Shown here one piece after another: positions 25,536-33,632 of a stretch of DNA of 64,000 nucleotides. Positions within the stretch are counted from its first letter, which is position 1; every line of letters starts with the position of its first letter. The stretch lies in the NCBI RefSeq assembly GCF_019633745.1, contig NZ_CP037968.1, positions 1,184,789-1,248,788 on the forward strand. The letters run 5' to 3'. Position numbers and translations under genes: made by a program. The notes beneath the pieces are model-generated. The model had not been told where the DNA came from. It worked only from the letters and a program-made list of their open reading frames with translations, and searched no databases. The stretch is from Methanofollis formosanus. GTDB lineage: Archaea; Halobacteriota; Methanomicrobia; Methanomicrobiales; Methanofollaceae.

Positions 25536-26563
25536 TATAGGAGTTTCTTGACATATTTCGCAGCCGCCTCTGCAAACTTCGGCGGTAAAGCGTTACCGAT
25601 CATTACCGCGTTCAAGGTCAACCCGTACTCCGGATTAAATTTATAATTTTTCGGAAATGTCTGAAGGAGGGATGCCTCATAGATTGAGATGGGTCGGTTT
25701 TGTTCAGGATGAATGAATCGGCCCTTACTCGGATTAAAGCAGCCGCACGTAATGGTCGGAGATATATTATCCCAAGACATTCTGCCGTATACATCCTTGA
25801 ATCCCTTACTTTTCGAATTTCGATGACACGGCAACACAAGATCGTCGGGCAACTCAGATCTGCTCCCGCCGTCTTTGGGTATTGCTGCAATTCTTCTTCT
25901 CACCACTTCACCCGATTTTAAAATTAATTTATGAATAGGATTTTCACTATCTTCGGGAAGAGGAAGGCGTCCGATTGCGTCTCTTACCGTACGCTGCGGA
26001 ACCTTCTTTATATCATCAACATTCGGAGATTTTCCGGTTCTTGTAGCGATTAATACCAGACGTTTTCTTCGCTGCGGAACACCGTAATTTTCCAAGCGCA
26101 AGACAGCACGGCTTATTTTATATCCCATTTTTTCCAATTTTTTACGGAGTTCTTCAAATCTGGTATCTCGCTCCAAACCCGGAACATTTTCCATCATCAC
26201 GGTTTTCGGGTAAAGAGCTTCAACAATTGAAGCGTAATTGTTCACAAGATCATTTCGATCGTCGGGTTTCGCTTCAGGTTGATTCAATCTTCTTATTCTT
26301 GAAAAACCTTGGCAGGGCGGACAACCGGCCAGGAGATCGAGATCTCCCCGCTTCAATCCGAAAGGCTCAATGAGTTTGTTATAATCCAAATCTCGGATGT
26401 CCTCATCATACATCTTGACTTTGGGGTGATTGTCTTTGTAAGTTTGAGCGATTTTTTTATCGACCTCGACCGCGGCGACAACATTGAATCCTGCTTTTTT
26501 GAGGCCGAGGGTCATCCCTCCACATCCGGAAAAGAGGTCAACGGCAATCGGTTGCTTTTTCAT
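25535..26563 (-). CDS. dcm: DNA (cytosine-5) methyltransferase
   Basis: 342 residues. Motif I DLFSGCGGMTLGLKKAG, motif IV with catalytic Cys GCPPCQGFSRI (about residue 82), motif VI VMMENVPGL, motif VIII GVPQRRKRLVLIA, and motifs IX-X with GNALPPKFAEAAAKY at the end. A target recognition domain lies at about residues 190-290. Methylates C5 of cytosine in a specific DNA sequence that cannot be read from sequence. In this position it most probably labels host DNA for the neighbouring ATPase-nuclease. Confidence 0.96.
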   Translation of the reverse strand: MKKQPIAVDLFSGCGGMTLGLKKAGFNVVAAVEVDKKIAQTYKDNHPKVKMYDEDIRDLDYNKLIEPFGLKRGDLDLLAGCPPCQGFSRIRRLNQPEAKPDDRNDLVNNYASIVEALYPKTVMMENVPGLERDTRFEELRKKLEKMGYKISRAVLRLENYGVPQRRKRLVLIATRTGKSPNVDDIKKVPQRTVRDAIGRLPLPEDSENPIHKLILKSGEVVRRRIAAIPKDGGSRSELPDDLVLPCHRNSKSKGFKDVYGRMSWDNISPTITCGCFNPSKGRFIHPEQNRPISIYEASLLQTFPKNYKFNPEYGLTLNAVMIGNALPPKFAEAAAKYVKKLL

Positions 26564-26642
26564 ATATCAATCATTTATTACGTTCCGTACCGGTATAAGG
26601 TTGCCGGCTAAATCCCTCTCGATTCATAAGGACATCCTATAC

Positions 26643-26822
26643 CTACACAACGGAAACACCTGATCCAACTGCCTTCACCGTGCGTACTTCTGCCCGGTTT
26701 TTCCGATAATGTCGAATAATCTCAACGCTTGGTAGTTTCCTGTAATATTGACAAAAACCGAGAAAGACACTCTCTGAAACAGGAATCAGACCAACATGAC
26801 CAGGAGGAATGATCCCCCCCAT
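26643..26822 (-). CDS. Possible small gene between the MORC-like ATPase and the methyltransferase
   Basis: A 59-codon ORF starting ATG 26822 and ending TAG. The product begins MGGIIPPGHVGLIPVSESVF, continues LGFCQYYRKLPSVEIIRHYR and ends VKAVGSGVSVV. Amino-acid composition looks protein-like (hydrophobic start, basic middle) rather than random, and it lies on the same strand with gaps of about 80-90 bp to both neighbours. No family recognised. It could be a small component of the island or the remaining fragment of a longer gene. Confidence 0.35.
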   Translation of the reverse strand: MGGIIPPGHVGLIPVSESVFLGFCQYYRKLPSVEIIRHYRKNRAEVRTVKAVGSGVSVV

Positions 26823-26910
26823 CTCAATTCAGGGCTGGCACACCAGCGGTGTCGTGGCAGTTGAAGCGGCCCGACTATATTCAGGTTCGATTGATGTTTT
26901 TAAAATATAA

Positions 26911-28899
26911 TCATACGTCGGAGCTTCCGAGACCGCGTATTCTATCCTCCTTAGATCTATGGGCGGAACCCCGATCAAGGATTGCTCGCGTCCTCGCAAT
27001 CTCAACTTTCTTGCTTTGAAATTCCCCAGAGGTGACGTCCCCGCTAAGCACGCCCTCATAGTGGGTGTAAAATGTCCTTGCTCTTTTGAACATCTTACTC
27101 CATTCTAAAGCCTCAAAATCGTCTGCGCTTTTCATCTCTTCCCACTTGCTTTGAGGGATATTGACATTCCCACCATAGACCAGAACGCGTCGACAAGGCT
27201 CCCTCGCCTTCATCAACTCCACTTGGTACTGTTCCAAGCGCTGTATTTCGTTGAACTCAACCGCATGTCCCGGCCGCTTCAGTTCAATGATAATCAGATC
27301 GTCGCTATTCTTATCGAAAGCAAGGAAGTCGACCCTTTTGCTTTCCATATCCTCCGGACAGTCTGTCTTACCCCACTCGCGGAGCGTATTGCCGATAGAC
27401 TTTTCTTCCACATAAACCTGCCATTCCGGATTAAAGATCCACGGATATTCTGCCAGCAAGTCGTGAAGATTGTCATCAGTCCTACTCGATGCCGTTTCAG
27501 GGGAATTTCCAACAATCATCCGCTCCAATTTGGTTATAATGCTTAATCGGCCTTTAATGATCTCAAGGATAGCCCGACTTTCTAATACCTTCCAATCATA
27601 CAGGCGACCCAACAACTCCTCAAGTTTCTCCGGATCCTGACCTACTTGTTCGATATCGTCAATCACATCATGGAATGCACGGAATTCGTATGCACGGATC
27701 AACGAATTCGCGAGATCTTTCGTACGACCATCCTGTTCCTCCGATTTTTCCCCCAAAACCTTCAGGAATTTACTAATCTCCTTACGTGTGCTTGGATCAA
27801 GCAGAGACAACCGTTCAGTAAATTCCGGTTCATTCATAATCCAATTCTCAAGTAAACCCCCACGCATTTCTGCACACTCACGCAGCACCTTTCGAACAAG
27901 TTCTTCTCCCCACATATGGAGTTCTTTGAGTTCTTCCTTTTCCCAATCCAACTCCTGTCTATCCGTTGAAATAACGTCTGAATCATTATCAGTTCCTGAA
28001 TCGGTGAAATCCGCAATTATTTCACCGGTTACGTATCTTGTGGAGTGCTGAGCCGATGCGGTCGACTCCACATTGAAGAAAAACGGCGGAACTTGTGCCG
28101 TCCGTTCGTTCGCATAGATAACAAAACCCTGGAGTTCCTTAGATCGCAACGGTTTGTTTGCAAAGCGATAGCGATATTGAACAATATTCCCATCAGAAAG
28201 TTTTTTAGTTTCATATTCACCATTTTCCGGAAAAACATACATAGTGTCGATATTCGGCTCTACTAACGGCTCTTCGTTGATCAGGATAGTCATTTCTCCA
28301 CGAGTGGTCCGAGAGAAGCGTCTGGCGAGCGTTTCTTTGAGAGTGGAGATCTCGATTGGCGTTTTATGCCGCAAATCCGACAACTCAATTCGAGTACCGG
28401 ATGTGGGCCACCCCTCTTGTTTATCCACCTCATATCGATCGAACTTTATTTCTCGGGCCTGACCTGCATCAATCCTAAGTTGGTTTAGAGCCATGGAGAA
28501 CTGAATAGCCTTTTCCATGACTCCTGTCCACGTTGTCACGGTAACTTTTTCGGCTAAGCCGAAACCGGCAAGTTTGCCGATCCCCTTCCGCCCCATTACC
28601 TTTCGGCCGTTCTTTTCTCCACCATCTTCAGCGCGGCGGTTGCGTCCTACAACAAGATACCGACCCTGAACTGCATCAGCATCCATTCCCTCGCCGTCGT
28701 CAATAATCGTAATTACGCTTCCAACGGCGTTATACTGATCCGCTTCTGGAATGGTTATCCACACGGAATTCGCTTCTGCGTCCCAGCAATTGGCCACAAG
28801 TTCTGCAATTGCGGGGGCACGATGCTTGTACATCTGTGTACCGAGATGCTCGATGGTTCGTCCAAGGATCGTCATCGTGAAGTAATCGCCATCCACCAT
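26911..28899 (-). CDS. MORC/MutL-like GHKL ATPase fused to a PD-(D/E)XK nuclease (DUF4263-like)
   Basis: 662 residues. Residues ~15-190 are a Bergerat-fold ATPase: N box ELVANCWDAEA, IIDDGEGMD (DxGxG), GRKGIGKLAGFGLA (G2 loop) and a later GTRIEL (G3). The S5-type middle domain follows. Residues ~480-600 are a nuclease: LLAEYPWIFNPEWQVY, then VDFLAFDKNSDDLIIIELKR with Asp and ExK. A helical region with RFSRTTRGEM and an acidic stretch connects them. MutL/MORC homologues are known partners of Dcm/Vsr in restriction-type systems. Predicted ATP-driven DNA clamp that cuts unmodified DNA. First gene of the island operon; GGGAGATCTGG precedes the ATG. Confidence 0.85.
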   Translation of the reverse strand: MVDGDYFTMTILGRTIEHLGTQMYKHRAPAIAELVANCWDAEANSVWITIPEADQYNAVGSVITIIDDGEGMDADAVQGRYLVVGRNRRAEDGGEKNGRKVMGRKGIGKLAGFGLAEKVTVTTWTGVMEKAIQFSMALNQLRIDAGQAREIKFDRYEVDKQEGWPTSGTRIELSDLRHKTPIEISTLKETLARRFSRTTRGEMTILINEEPLVEPNIDTMYVFPENGEYETKKLSDGNIVQYRYRFANKPLRSKELQGFVIYANERTAQVPPFFFNVESTASAQHSTRYVTGEIIADFTDSGTDNDSDVISTDRQELDWEKEELKELHMWGEELVRKVLRECAEMRGGLLENWIMNEPEFTERLSLLDPSTRKEISKFLKVLGEKSEEQDGRTKDLANSLIRAYEFRAFHDVIDDIEQVGQDPEKLEELLGRLYDWKVLESRAILEIIKGRLSIITKLERMIVGNSPETASSRTDDNLHDLLAEYPWIFNPEWQVYVEEKSIGNTLREWGKTDCPEDMESKRVDFLAFDKNSDDLIIIELKRPGHAVEFNEIQRLEQYQVELMKAREPCRRVLVYGGNVNIPQSKWEEMKSADDFEALEWSKMFKRARTFYTHYEGVLSGDVTSGEFQSKKVEIARTRAILDRGSAHRSKEDRIRGLGSSDV

Positions 28900-29116
28900 T
28901 GGCCAGATCTCCCTTTGTTGATAGTCCTTTCATAAATAAAAAGCACTATCGAATGTAGATTTTATACAGAATATTGCCTTCTAGGAGATTAAAACAAGAC
29001 TATTGCCAGATACAAGTTATTTTTGCGAGACGTATTATCAATATATAATCTTTGAGTGAATGGTCATCAATAAGAGGGAAAATCCTATCTCCTCTCAGGC
29101 AACTCGCCTTCTGCAG
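28900..29116. other. AT-rich left border of the island
   Basis: About 217 bp with AT-rich runs, including TATATAAT-like sequence near 29041-29050 and TTTTATTT near 28930. On the minus strand these can serve as promoter for the MORC-like gene. No ORF of any credibility. Base composition returns to GC-rich immediately to the right. Confidence 0.4.
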
Positions 29117-29656
29117 TTAATCAAGCCGATGCTGTCCATCTTCCCCCCGTCCCACCCCAAACCTCACACACCCCTCCTCATCCCCCACTCCATCACGCAC
29201 AAACCCGCACTTCTCCAGCACCCGCACCGAAGCACCATTCCCCGCTTCCGCCTGCGCCGTCACCCGCACCACCTCAGGACACCCGAACGCCCACTCCACC
29301 AGGGCGGCCACCGCCTCGGTCGCATACCCGCACCCCCGGTACGCCGGGAGGACGGCATACCCGATCTCCGCCTCGCCGTCAGGCGACGGCCGCCCCACAA
29401 ACCCGCACGAACCGACGAGCACCCCCTCAGCGGAGATCACGTACCACAGATTCCAGCCCACGCTCTCCGGGTCATTCTTCAGCCAGGAGAGGAAGAGCGG
29501 GAGGGCATCGGGGAGCGTCTCGGGCGGCCAGTCGTCGGGGACGGCGGCGCCCAGCAGACCGGCAAGCGTTGCGGCGTCGGCATCGACGTCGGCGACGAGG
29601 TGCGCCGCCGTCGCCGGGACCAGACGAAGACGGGCGGTCTCGAACGCCTCAGTCAC
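29117..29656 (-). CDS. GNAT-family N-acetyltransferase (RimJ/RimL type)
   Basis: About 179 residues from a GTG at 29656 (reading VTEAFETARLRLVPAT); the longer open frame upstream lies inside the methyltransferase gene and is not protein-like. RimJ-type acetyltransferase: ETARLRLVPAT start, GEAEIGYAVLPAYRGCGYAT (acetyl-CoA loop, R-G-x-G-Y-A), and the C-terminal SVRVLEKCGFVRDG. Transfers acetyl from acetyl-CoA to an amino group; the substrate is unknown. The start codon overlaps the methyltransferase stop by several bases (GTGACTGA), so the two are translationally coupled. Confidence 0.85.
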   Translation of the reverse strand: MTEAFETARLRLVPATAAHLVADVDADAATLAGLLGAAVPDDWPPETLPDALPLFLSWLKNDPESVGWNLWYVISAEGVLVGSCGFVGRPSPDGEAEIGYAVLPAYRGCGYATEAVAALVEWAFGCPEVVRVTAQAEAGNGASVRVLEKCGFVRDGVGDEEGCVRFGVGRGEDGQHRLD

Positions 29657-30626
29657 TCCATCCCTCGGCCCGCAACCGCTCCTTCGCACGCCCGACATAC
29701 CCCTCGTCCGAGTCCACGCAGACAAAGCGCCTCTCCGCCTGCAACGCCGCGAGTCCCGTGCTCCCCGCGCCGGCGAAGGGATCGAGGACCACGTCGTCTT
29801 TGAAGGTGTAGAGCTGGATGCAGCGGAACGGCAACTCGACCGGGAACGGTGCGGGGTGGCCCACCTTCTTTGCCGAGACCGTCGGGAAGGTCCAGATGCT
29901 CTTGGTCCACTCGAGGAACTGCTCTTTCGTGATCGTGTCCTCGTGCTCGCCCTTCTTGCGGGAGTATGTCCCCTTCGAGAAGACCAGAATATACTCGTGG
30001 ACATCGCGCAGCGTCGGGTTCGAGGCCGAACACCAGCTCCCCCACGCCGTCGAGATCCCGGCCCCGGTCGCCTTGTTCCAGATCACCTCGCCGCGCATCA
30101 GGAAGCCCAGGTCGTGCATCAACGAGATGATATAACTGTGGTACGGGATGTAGGGCTTTCTCCCGACATTGGCCACATTCACGCAGGCCCGGCCGCCCGG
30201 CACGAGCACGCGGTAGACCTCCGCGAAGACCGTGCGCAGGAGAGCGAGGTACTCCTCGAGGTCCAGGTCGTCGTCGTACGTCTTGCCGACATTGTACGGC
30301 GGCGACGTGACCATCAGGTGGACGCTGTCGTCCGGGAGAAAGGAGAGGTCTCTGCTGTCCCGGCAGAGCACCTCATCCAGGCACTCCTCCGGCACCCTGT
30401 TCTCACCGGCCCCGCTCTGACCCCCGGCTCCGGCGGCACTATAGATCCGCCGGCCGTAGAAGGCGCTGGCGTTATGACATTCCCGTTTCGAGACCCCGAA
30501 CTCACTGGTCTCCGACTTCTTTCTCGCGAAGGTGACGCGCTGCCTGCACGTCGGGCAGGTGGTGGAGTACTTCGCCTTCCCGCCGTATTCCCAGGAGAAA
30601 CCGCATGCCGGACAGGTGAGATGCAT
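29649..30626 (-). CDS. Site-specific DNA methyltransferase (N4-C or N6-A) with N-terminal zinc ribbon
   Basis: 325 residues. N-terminal zinc-ribbon-like segment: LTCPACGFSW then CPTCRQRVTF (two CxxC pairs, residues 4-33). Catalytic motif IV TSPPYNVGKTYDDDL at about residue 110, with the SPPY signature of amino-group methylases. AdoMet motif I at the C-terminal end: DVVLDPFAGAGSTGLAALQA, so the motif order is IV before I. Modifies the exocyclic amino group of cytosine or adenine. No restriction gene adjoins it, so it may be an orphan methylase; the zinc ribbon may help DNA binding. GC content matches the host chromosome, unlike the Dcm island to its left. Confidence 0.9.
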   Translation of the reverse strand: MHLTCPACGFSWEYGGKAKYSTTCPTCRQRVTFARKKSETSEFGVSKRECHNASAFYGRRIYSAAGAGGQSGAGENRVPEECLDEVLCRDSRDLSFLPDDSVHLMVTSPPYNVGKTYDDDLDLEEYLALLRTVFAEVYRVLVPGGRACVNVANVGRKPYIPYHSYIISLMHDLGFLMRGEVIWNKATGAGISTAWGSWCSASNPTLRDVHEYILVFSKGTYSRKKGEHEDTITKEQFLEWTKSIWTFPTVSAKKVGHPAPFPVELPFRCIQLYTFKDDVVLDPFAGAGSTGLAALQAERRFVCVDSDEGYVGRAKERLRAEGWSD

Positions 30627-30762
30627 CGATCACATCTTGGCTCCATCCCGTAATAGGAGTGCCGAAACGCCCCCGACAGATCCCGACACCACGGTGAACC
30701 GTCGGCCCCGATTTATAAAAAAATATATATGGGGGAGGCGCCTCCATACCCCCGGAGGAACC

Positions 30763-30948
30763 ATGCCAAAAGGGAAATTTGAGGTTTACCGGGACAAAGG
30801 AGGCGAATACAGGTTCAGACTGAAGGCCTCGAACGGCCAGGTCATCGCCACCAGCCAGGGCTACAAGTCGAGGGAGTCCTGCATGAAGGGGATTGACAGC
30901 GTCAGGAACAATGCCCCGAATGCCGAGATCATCGAACTGAGCGAGTGA
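30763..30948 (+). CDS. DUF1508 (YegP-like) small protein
   Basis: 61 residues from ATG 30763 with CGGAGGAACC just upstream. Matches DUF1508: GKFEVYRDKGGEYRFRLKAS, NGQVIATSQGYKSR and a C-terminal IDSVRNNAPNAEIIEL. YegP-like proteins are small beta-rich proteins, often induced by stress; the exact role is unknown. A single copy of the repeat motif is present, while many bacterial members have two. The longer ORF upstream is ignored because only this portion is conserved in character. Confidence 0.88.
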   Translation: MPKGKFEVYRDKGGEYRFRLKASNGQVIATSQGYKSRESCMKGIDSVRNNAPNAEIIELSE

Positions 30949-30949
30949 C

Positions 30950-30962
30950 TCTTTTAAAAAAA
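30950..30962. terminator. Bidirectional A/T-run terminator
   Basis: Between the convergent DUF1508 and TM-helix genes the sequence TCTTTTAAAAAAAGA is self-complementary and provides a T run on both strands, suitable for termination from both sides. Confidence 0.4.
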
Positions 30963-30964
30963 GA

Positions 30965-31633
30965 TTATTTTTTGACCTTGCAGAAGAAGCGGTCCATGAT
31001 CTCGGGCGCCCGGTCCTTGAGCCCGAAGCCGACGATGATCGCGATGGCGGCACCGACGCCGAGCCCCACGCCCCATGCCAGCGGCCCGATGAAGATATAG
31101 ATGATCGTCAGGTCGAAGGCGAGTTGCGTCAGCGCGAGGATGATCACGACGAAGTACAGGAAGAGCCTGACCAGCAGGATCATCGGACCGATCAGGGAGA
31201 TCTCCATATTCTCTCCGTAGCGCTCCATCCAGTCCGCGAAGAAGTCGATGAGGATGATGCCGACCACCAGGATCAGGATAAAGGCCACGACATTCGGGAT
31301 GTACGCGACGATGGCGGCCATCATCTGCGAGAGCGACTCGATCTGAAGGACATTCGTTGCCGCCATGATGGCGATGAGGTAGATGAAGATTCTCACTAGG
31401 ATATCGAAGAGATGCACGATCGACAACCCGCTCTTCTCGATCGCGGCCCCGGGTTCCGTCTTCCTGAGGACGTCGTCCACCCCGATCTTATCGAGGAAGA
31501 CCGAGACCGCCTTGCCAAGCACCCGCCCGAGGATCCACCCGACGATCAGGATGATGATGGCGGCGACGATGTTCGGCAGGAAGATCACCACTCCGCCGAC
31601 CATCTCAGAGATCTGAGACATGATATCAACCAT
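30965..31633 (-). CDS. Membrane protein with conserved TM helices (CmpX/mechanosensitive channel-like)
   Basis: 222 residues, about five membrane helices. The repeated pattern PNIVAAIIILIVGWILGRVL and PNVVAFILILVVGIILIDFF is the conserved TM-helix domain found in CmpX-like proteins and at the N-terminus of some MscS channels. A third copy (LAWGVGLGVGAAIAIIVGFG with GLKDRAPE) matches the pore-lining end of that family. It lacks the large cytoplasmic MscS domain, so a mechanosensitive role is plausible but unproven. Located alone, convergent with the DUF1508 gene. Confidence 0.8.
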   Translation of the reverse strand: MVDIMSQISEMVGGVVIFLPNIVAAIIILIVGWILGRVLGKAVSVFLDKIGVDDVLRKTEPGAAIEKSGLSIVHLFDILVRIFIYLIAIMAATNVLQIESLSQMMAAIVAYIPNVVAFILILVVGIILIDFFADWMERYGENMEISLIGPMILLVRLFLYFVVIILALTQLAFDLTIIYIFIGPLAWGVGLGVGAAIAIIVGFGLKDRAPEIMDRFFCKVKK

Positions 31634-31798
31634 AAGACATCAGGCCCAAATTATAATATTGTCATATATAATTTGCCCCGGCACCGGATCGTCATCATCC
31701 CCGCAAAATCACGGCCTGAATGCCCGGCCCCGTTCAGCCGGCGATCTCCGAGAGAGGATCGTTCGGGAACGATTCCGAAAATCTATACGAAACACGGC

Positions 31799-32040
31799 TC
31801 TGGAGAATTCGGCACGAACCCCTGGTTCAAGCATACGCGGTTGAATATTGTTCTGAGCTTCGCTTCGGCATGCGGATGGATCCCTCTCACTCGCCGCCCC
31901 CGCCTATCTTCGTCGTGGGGGGTCCAGGGGGTGCAACCCCCCGGCGCGAGACGGCGATAAAGATTCTACGATGAGGGCGGCACATCGGATCATCACGCCT
32001 TCCCGTACCATACGCACCGGGGGCGTGCCGGAGCGCGAGA
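31799..32040 (+). repeat. Mosaic non-coding repeat, copy 5
   Basis: End module 31799-31850 (GAGAATTCGGCACGAACC, CCT, GGTTCAAGCATACGCGGTTG) with a perfect GAACC/GGTTC stem. A linker GAGCTTCGCTTCGGCATGCGG resembles the minus-strand linker at 42.9 and 4.57 kb. Core about 31893-31981 (GCCGCCCCCGCCTATCTTCG to GAGGGCGGC). Then ATCATCACGCCTTCCC starts a truncated third module. Lies in the gap between the TM-helix and DUF61 genes. Confidence 0.8.
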
Positions 32041-32051
32041 GAGACGAGACC

Positions 32052-32483
32052 TCATCCCATCCCGATCTCGATGACCGTCGGGTACTTCCGCATCATCGCA
32101 TAGACGATCGCGTTCGAGACCCAGAGTTTGCCTTCCCGCATCTCGCGCATCTCGCTCAGTTCGCCGAGTGCCTGCAGGGCCCTGAACGCGGTCTCGTCCC
32201 TGAGATAATAACTGTCCGTGACGTCGAGGGTGGAATAGAAGGTGATCGGGATCATGAGGCGGTGATGGACCTTCTCGGGCAGACGTTCGCCGAGTGTCCG
32301 GATCACCTCCCGGTCGAAGACATGCTCCTTCCCCCCTTTCGTCACCGCAGAGGGGGACGGTTCGGTGAGCAGTCGGGCAAGGGACTTCTTCTCTGCCACC
32401 AGCCCGTCTTTGATCCTGCCGACCTCCAGGGAGATCCATTTTTTGAGGACTGATTCCTCACCGAGGTTGGGGCGGTACGACAT
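32052..32483 (-). CDS. UPF0216/DUF61 family protein
   Basis: 143 residues. Archaeal DUF61 pattern: VLKKWISLEVGRIKDGLVAE, KSLARLLTEPSP, HVFDREVIRTLGERLPE, and a C-terminal GKLWVSNAIVYAMMRKYPTV. The family is confined to Archaea and has no known function. Cytoplasmic, no membrane segments. Stands alone after a repeat copy. Confidence 0.8.
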   Translation of the reverse strand: MSYRPNLGEESVLKKWISLEVGRIKDGLVAEKKSLARLLTEPSPSAVTKGGKEHVFDREVIRTLGERLPEKVHHRLMIPITFYSTLDVTDSYYLRDETAFRALQALGELSEMREMREGKLWVSNAIVYAMMRKYPTVIEIGMG

Positions 32484-32578
32484 CTGATCCGCGGATAGGA
32501 GTGTGGAGATATATACCTTTGCCCGGGCGGGGGGTGGGACCGCGGGAAAAAAGCAACATCGATCCGAAAACCCTTACT

Positions 32579-33121
32579 CTAGCGTTTCACCCACAGATAG
32601 ACCGATATCGCGACGATCAGGGCGCCGATGCCCAGGCCGAAGTGGAGGATCGAGGCCTCGTCCCGCCAGGTCACGGCCTCGCCGAGGAAGAGGACGGCCA
32701 GGGCGATGACGACGACCCCCAGGAGTTTGGTCTTGAGGTCATCGAGGGTGCGGATCTCCACCCACCCGGGGAGGGGCGCTCTCGCGATGAAGAGTTCGTA
32801 CAGCCCGAGGGAGATGACGTAGAAGACCGTGGCCACCAGGAAGGTGTCGATGACCTTGATGGAGGTGGAGAGGATCTCGACCAGCACGTCGGCACCGGCG
32901 CTCCATGCGACGAACATCTCGACGATCGTGATGAGAGAGAGAAAAAAGCCGGAGATAAAGAGGGTGACGGCGGTCAGCGCCGAACCGACCACCGCCAGCG
33001 TGAAGAGCGCTTTGCTGGACGAGGCGATGACCCGGACGCACCACTCCGATGAGGCGCTTCCCTGCCGGTTGTTTGTCGAGCGCTCTTCTCCGACCGGGTT
33101 ATCATCCTCCTGTCCACCCAT
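32579..33121 (-). CDS. YqhA/UPF0114-like membrane protein
   Basis: 180 residues from ATG 33121 (MGGQEDDNPVGEE); the open frame reaches 33289 but the upstream part is not conserved in character, and GGGGGAAGACA lies ahead of this ATG. Four membrane helices: ALFTLAVVGSALTAVTLFIS, IDTFLVATVFYVISLGLYEL, LLGVVVIALAVLFLGEAV and LGIGALIVAISVYLWV. The GLYELFIARA segment is typical of YqhA proteins. Function unknown. Confidence 0.85.
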   Translation of the reverse strand: MGGQEDDNPVGEERSTNNRQGSASSEWCVRVIASSSKALFTLAVVGSALTAVTLFISGFFLSLITIVEMFVAWSAGADVLVEILSTSIKVIDTFLVATVFYVISLGLYELFIARAPLPGWVEIRTLDDLKTKLLGVVVIALAVLFLGEAVTWRDEASILHFGLGIGALIVAISVYLWVKR

Positions 33122-33632
33122 TGTCTTCCCCCGCGGAGGGGCATAGGGCCGGGAGGATATAAAACTCATCGCGTGATGAGAGACGAGACGATCAACGACA
33201 TGAAAAACACCTTGCCTCATATGGAGCGCTTCTCCCCGATCCTTGCTGCATGCCAACATGTCGACCTCCCATCGGAATCGAGATCCCATCAGAAAAATGG
33301 CCGTGTAATCCTTACTAACCTCGATTAAATCAAAATAAACGAACTATCATAGGAATAAGGATCAATCCACACTGAAAATAGATGTTCTGCTCTAAAGAAC
33401 CTCTCCAGATCGATCAAGGTTAATTCTCATAAAAGGGAGCGCCCATGTAGAACTTTATTTTTCTGCCAAGGCAGGTCTGGAGGGTGGCAACCACTTCCTA
33501 GTCAGGGGTTTGCTATCACCATATCTCAAAACTATGTATATTCTTTAAATGAGTTTTCAATTTGTCTATCCGCTCTTCATTCGCAGACATGAGAGAGTTT
33601 TGGGATAGCCTCTATGAGACTCAGTCATTTCT
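33122..33632. other. Gap with no gene seen
   Basis: About 510 bp turning from GC-rich to AT-rich at around 33300, where a foreign-looking segment begins. A hairpin CTGCC-AA-GGCAG at about 33463-33475 is visible. No ORF has credible composition. The gap precedes the 3' end of the AT-rich membrane-protein gene. Confidence 0.35.

Noticed and set aside
26829-27059. 76-codon minus-strand frame at the end of the MORC-like gene
   Set aside because: Overlaps the well-supported ATPase-nuclease C-terminus in another frame and has no start signals; the 59-codon ORF downstream is the better candidate.
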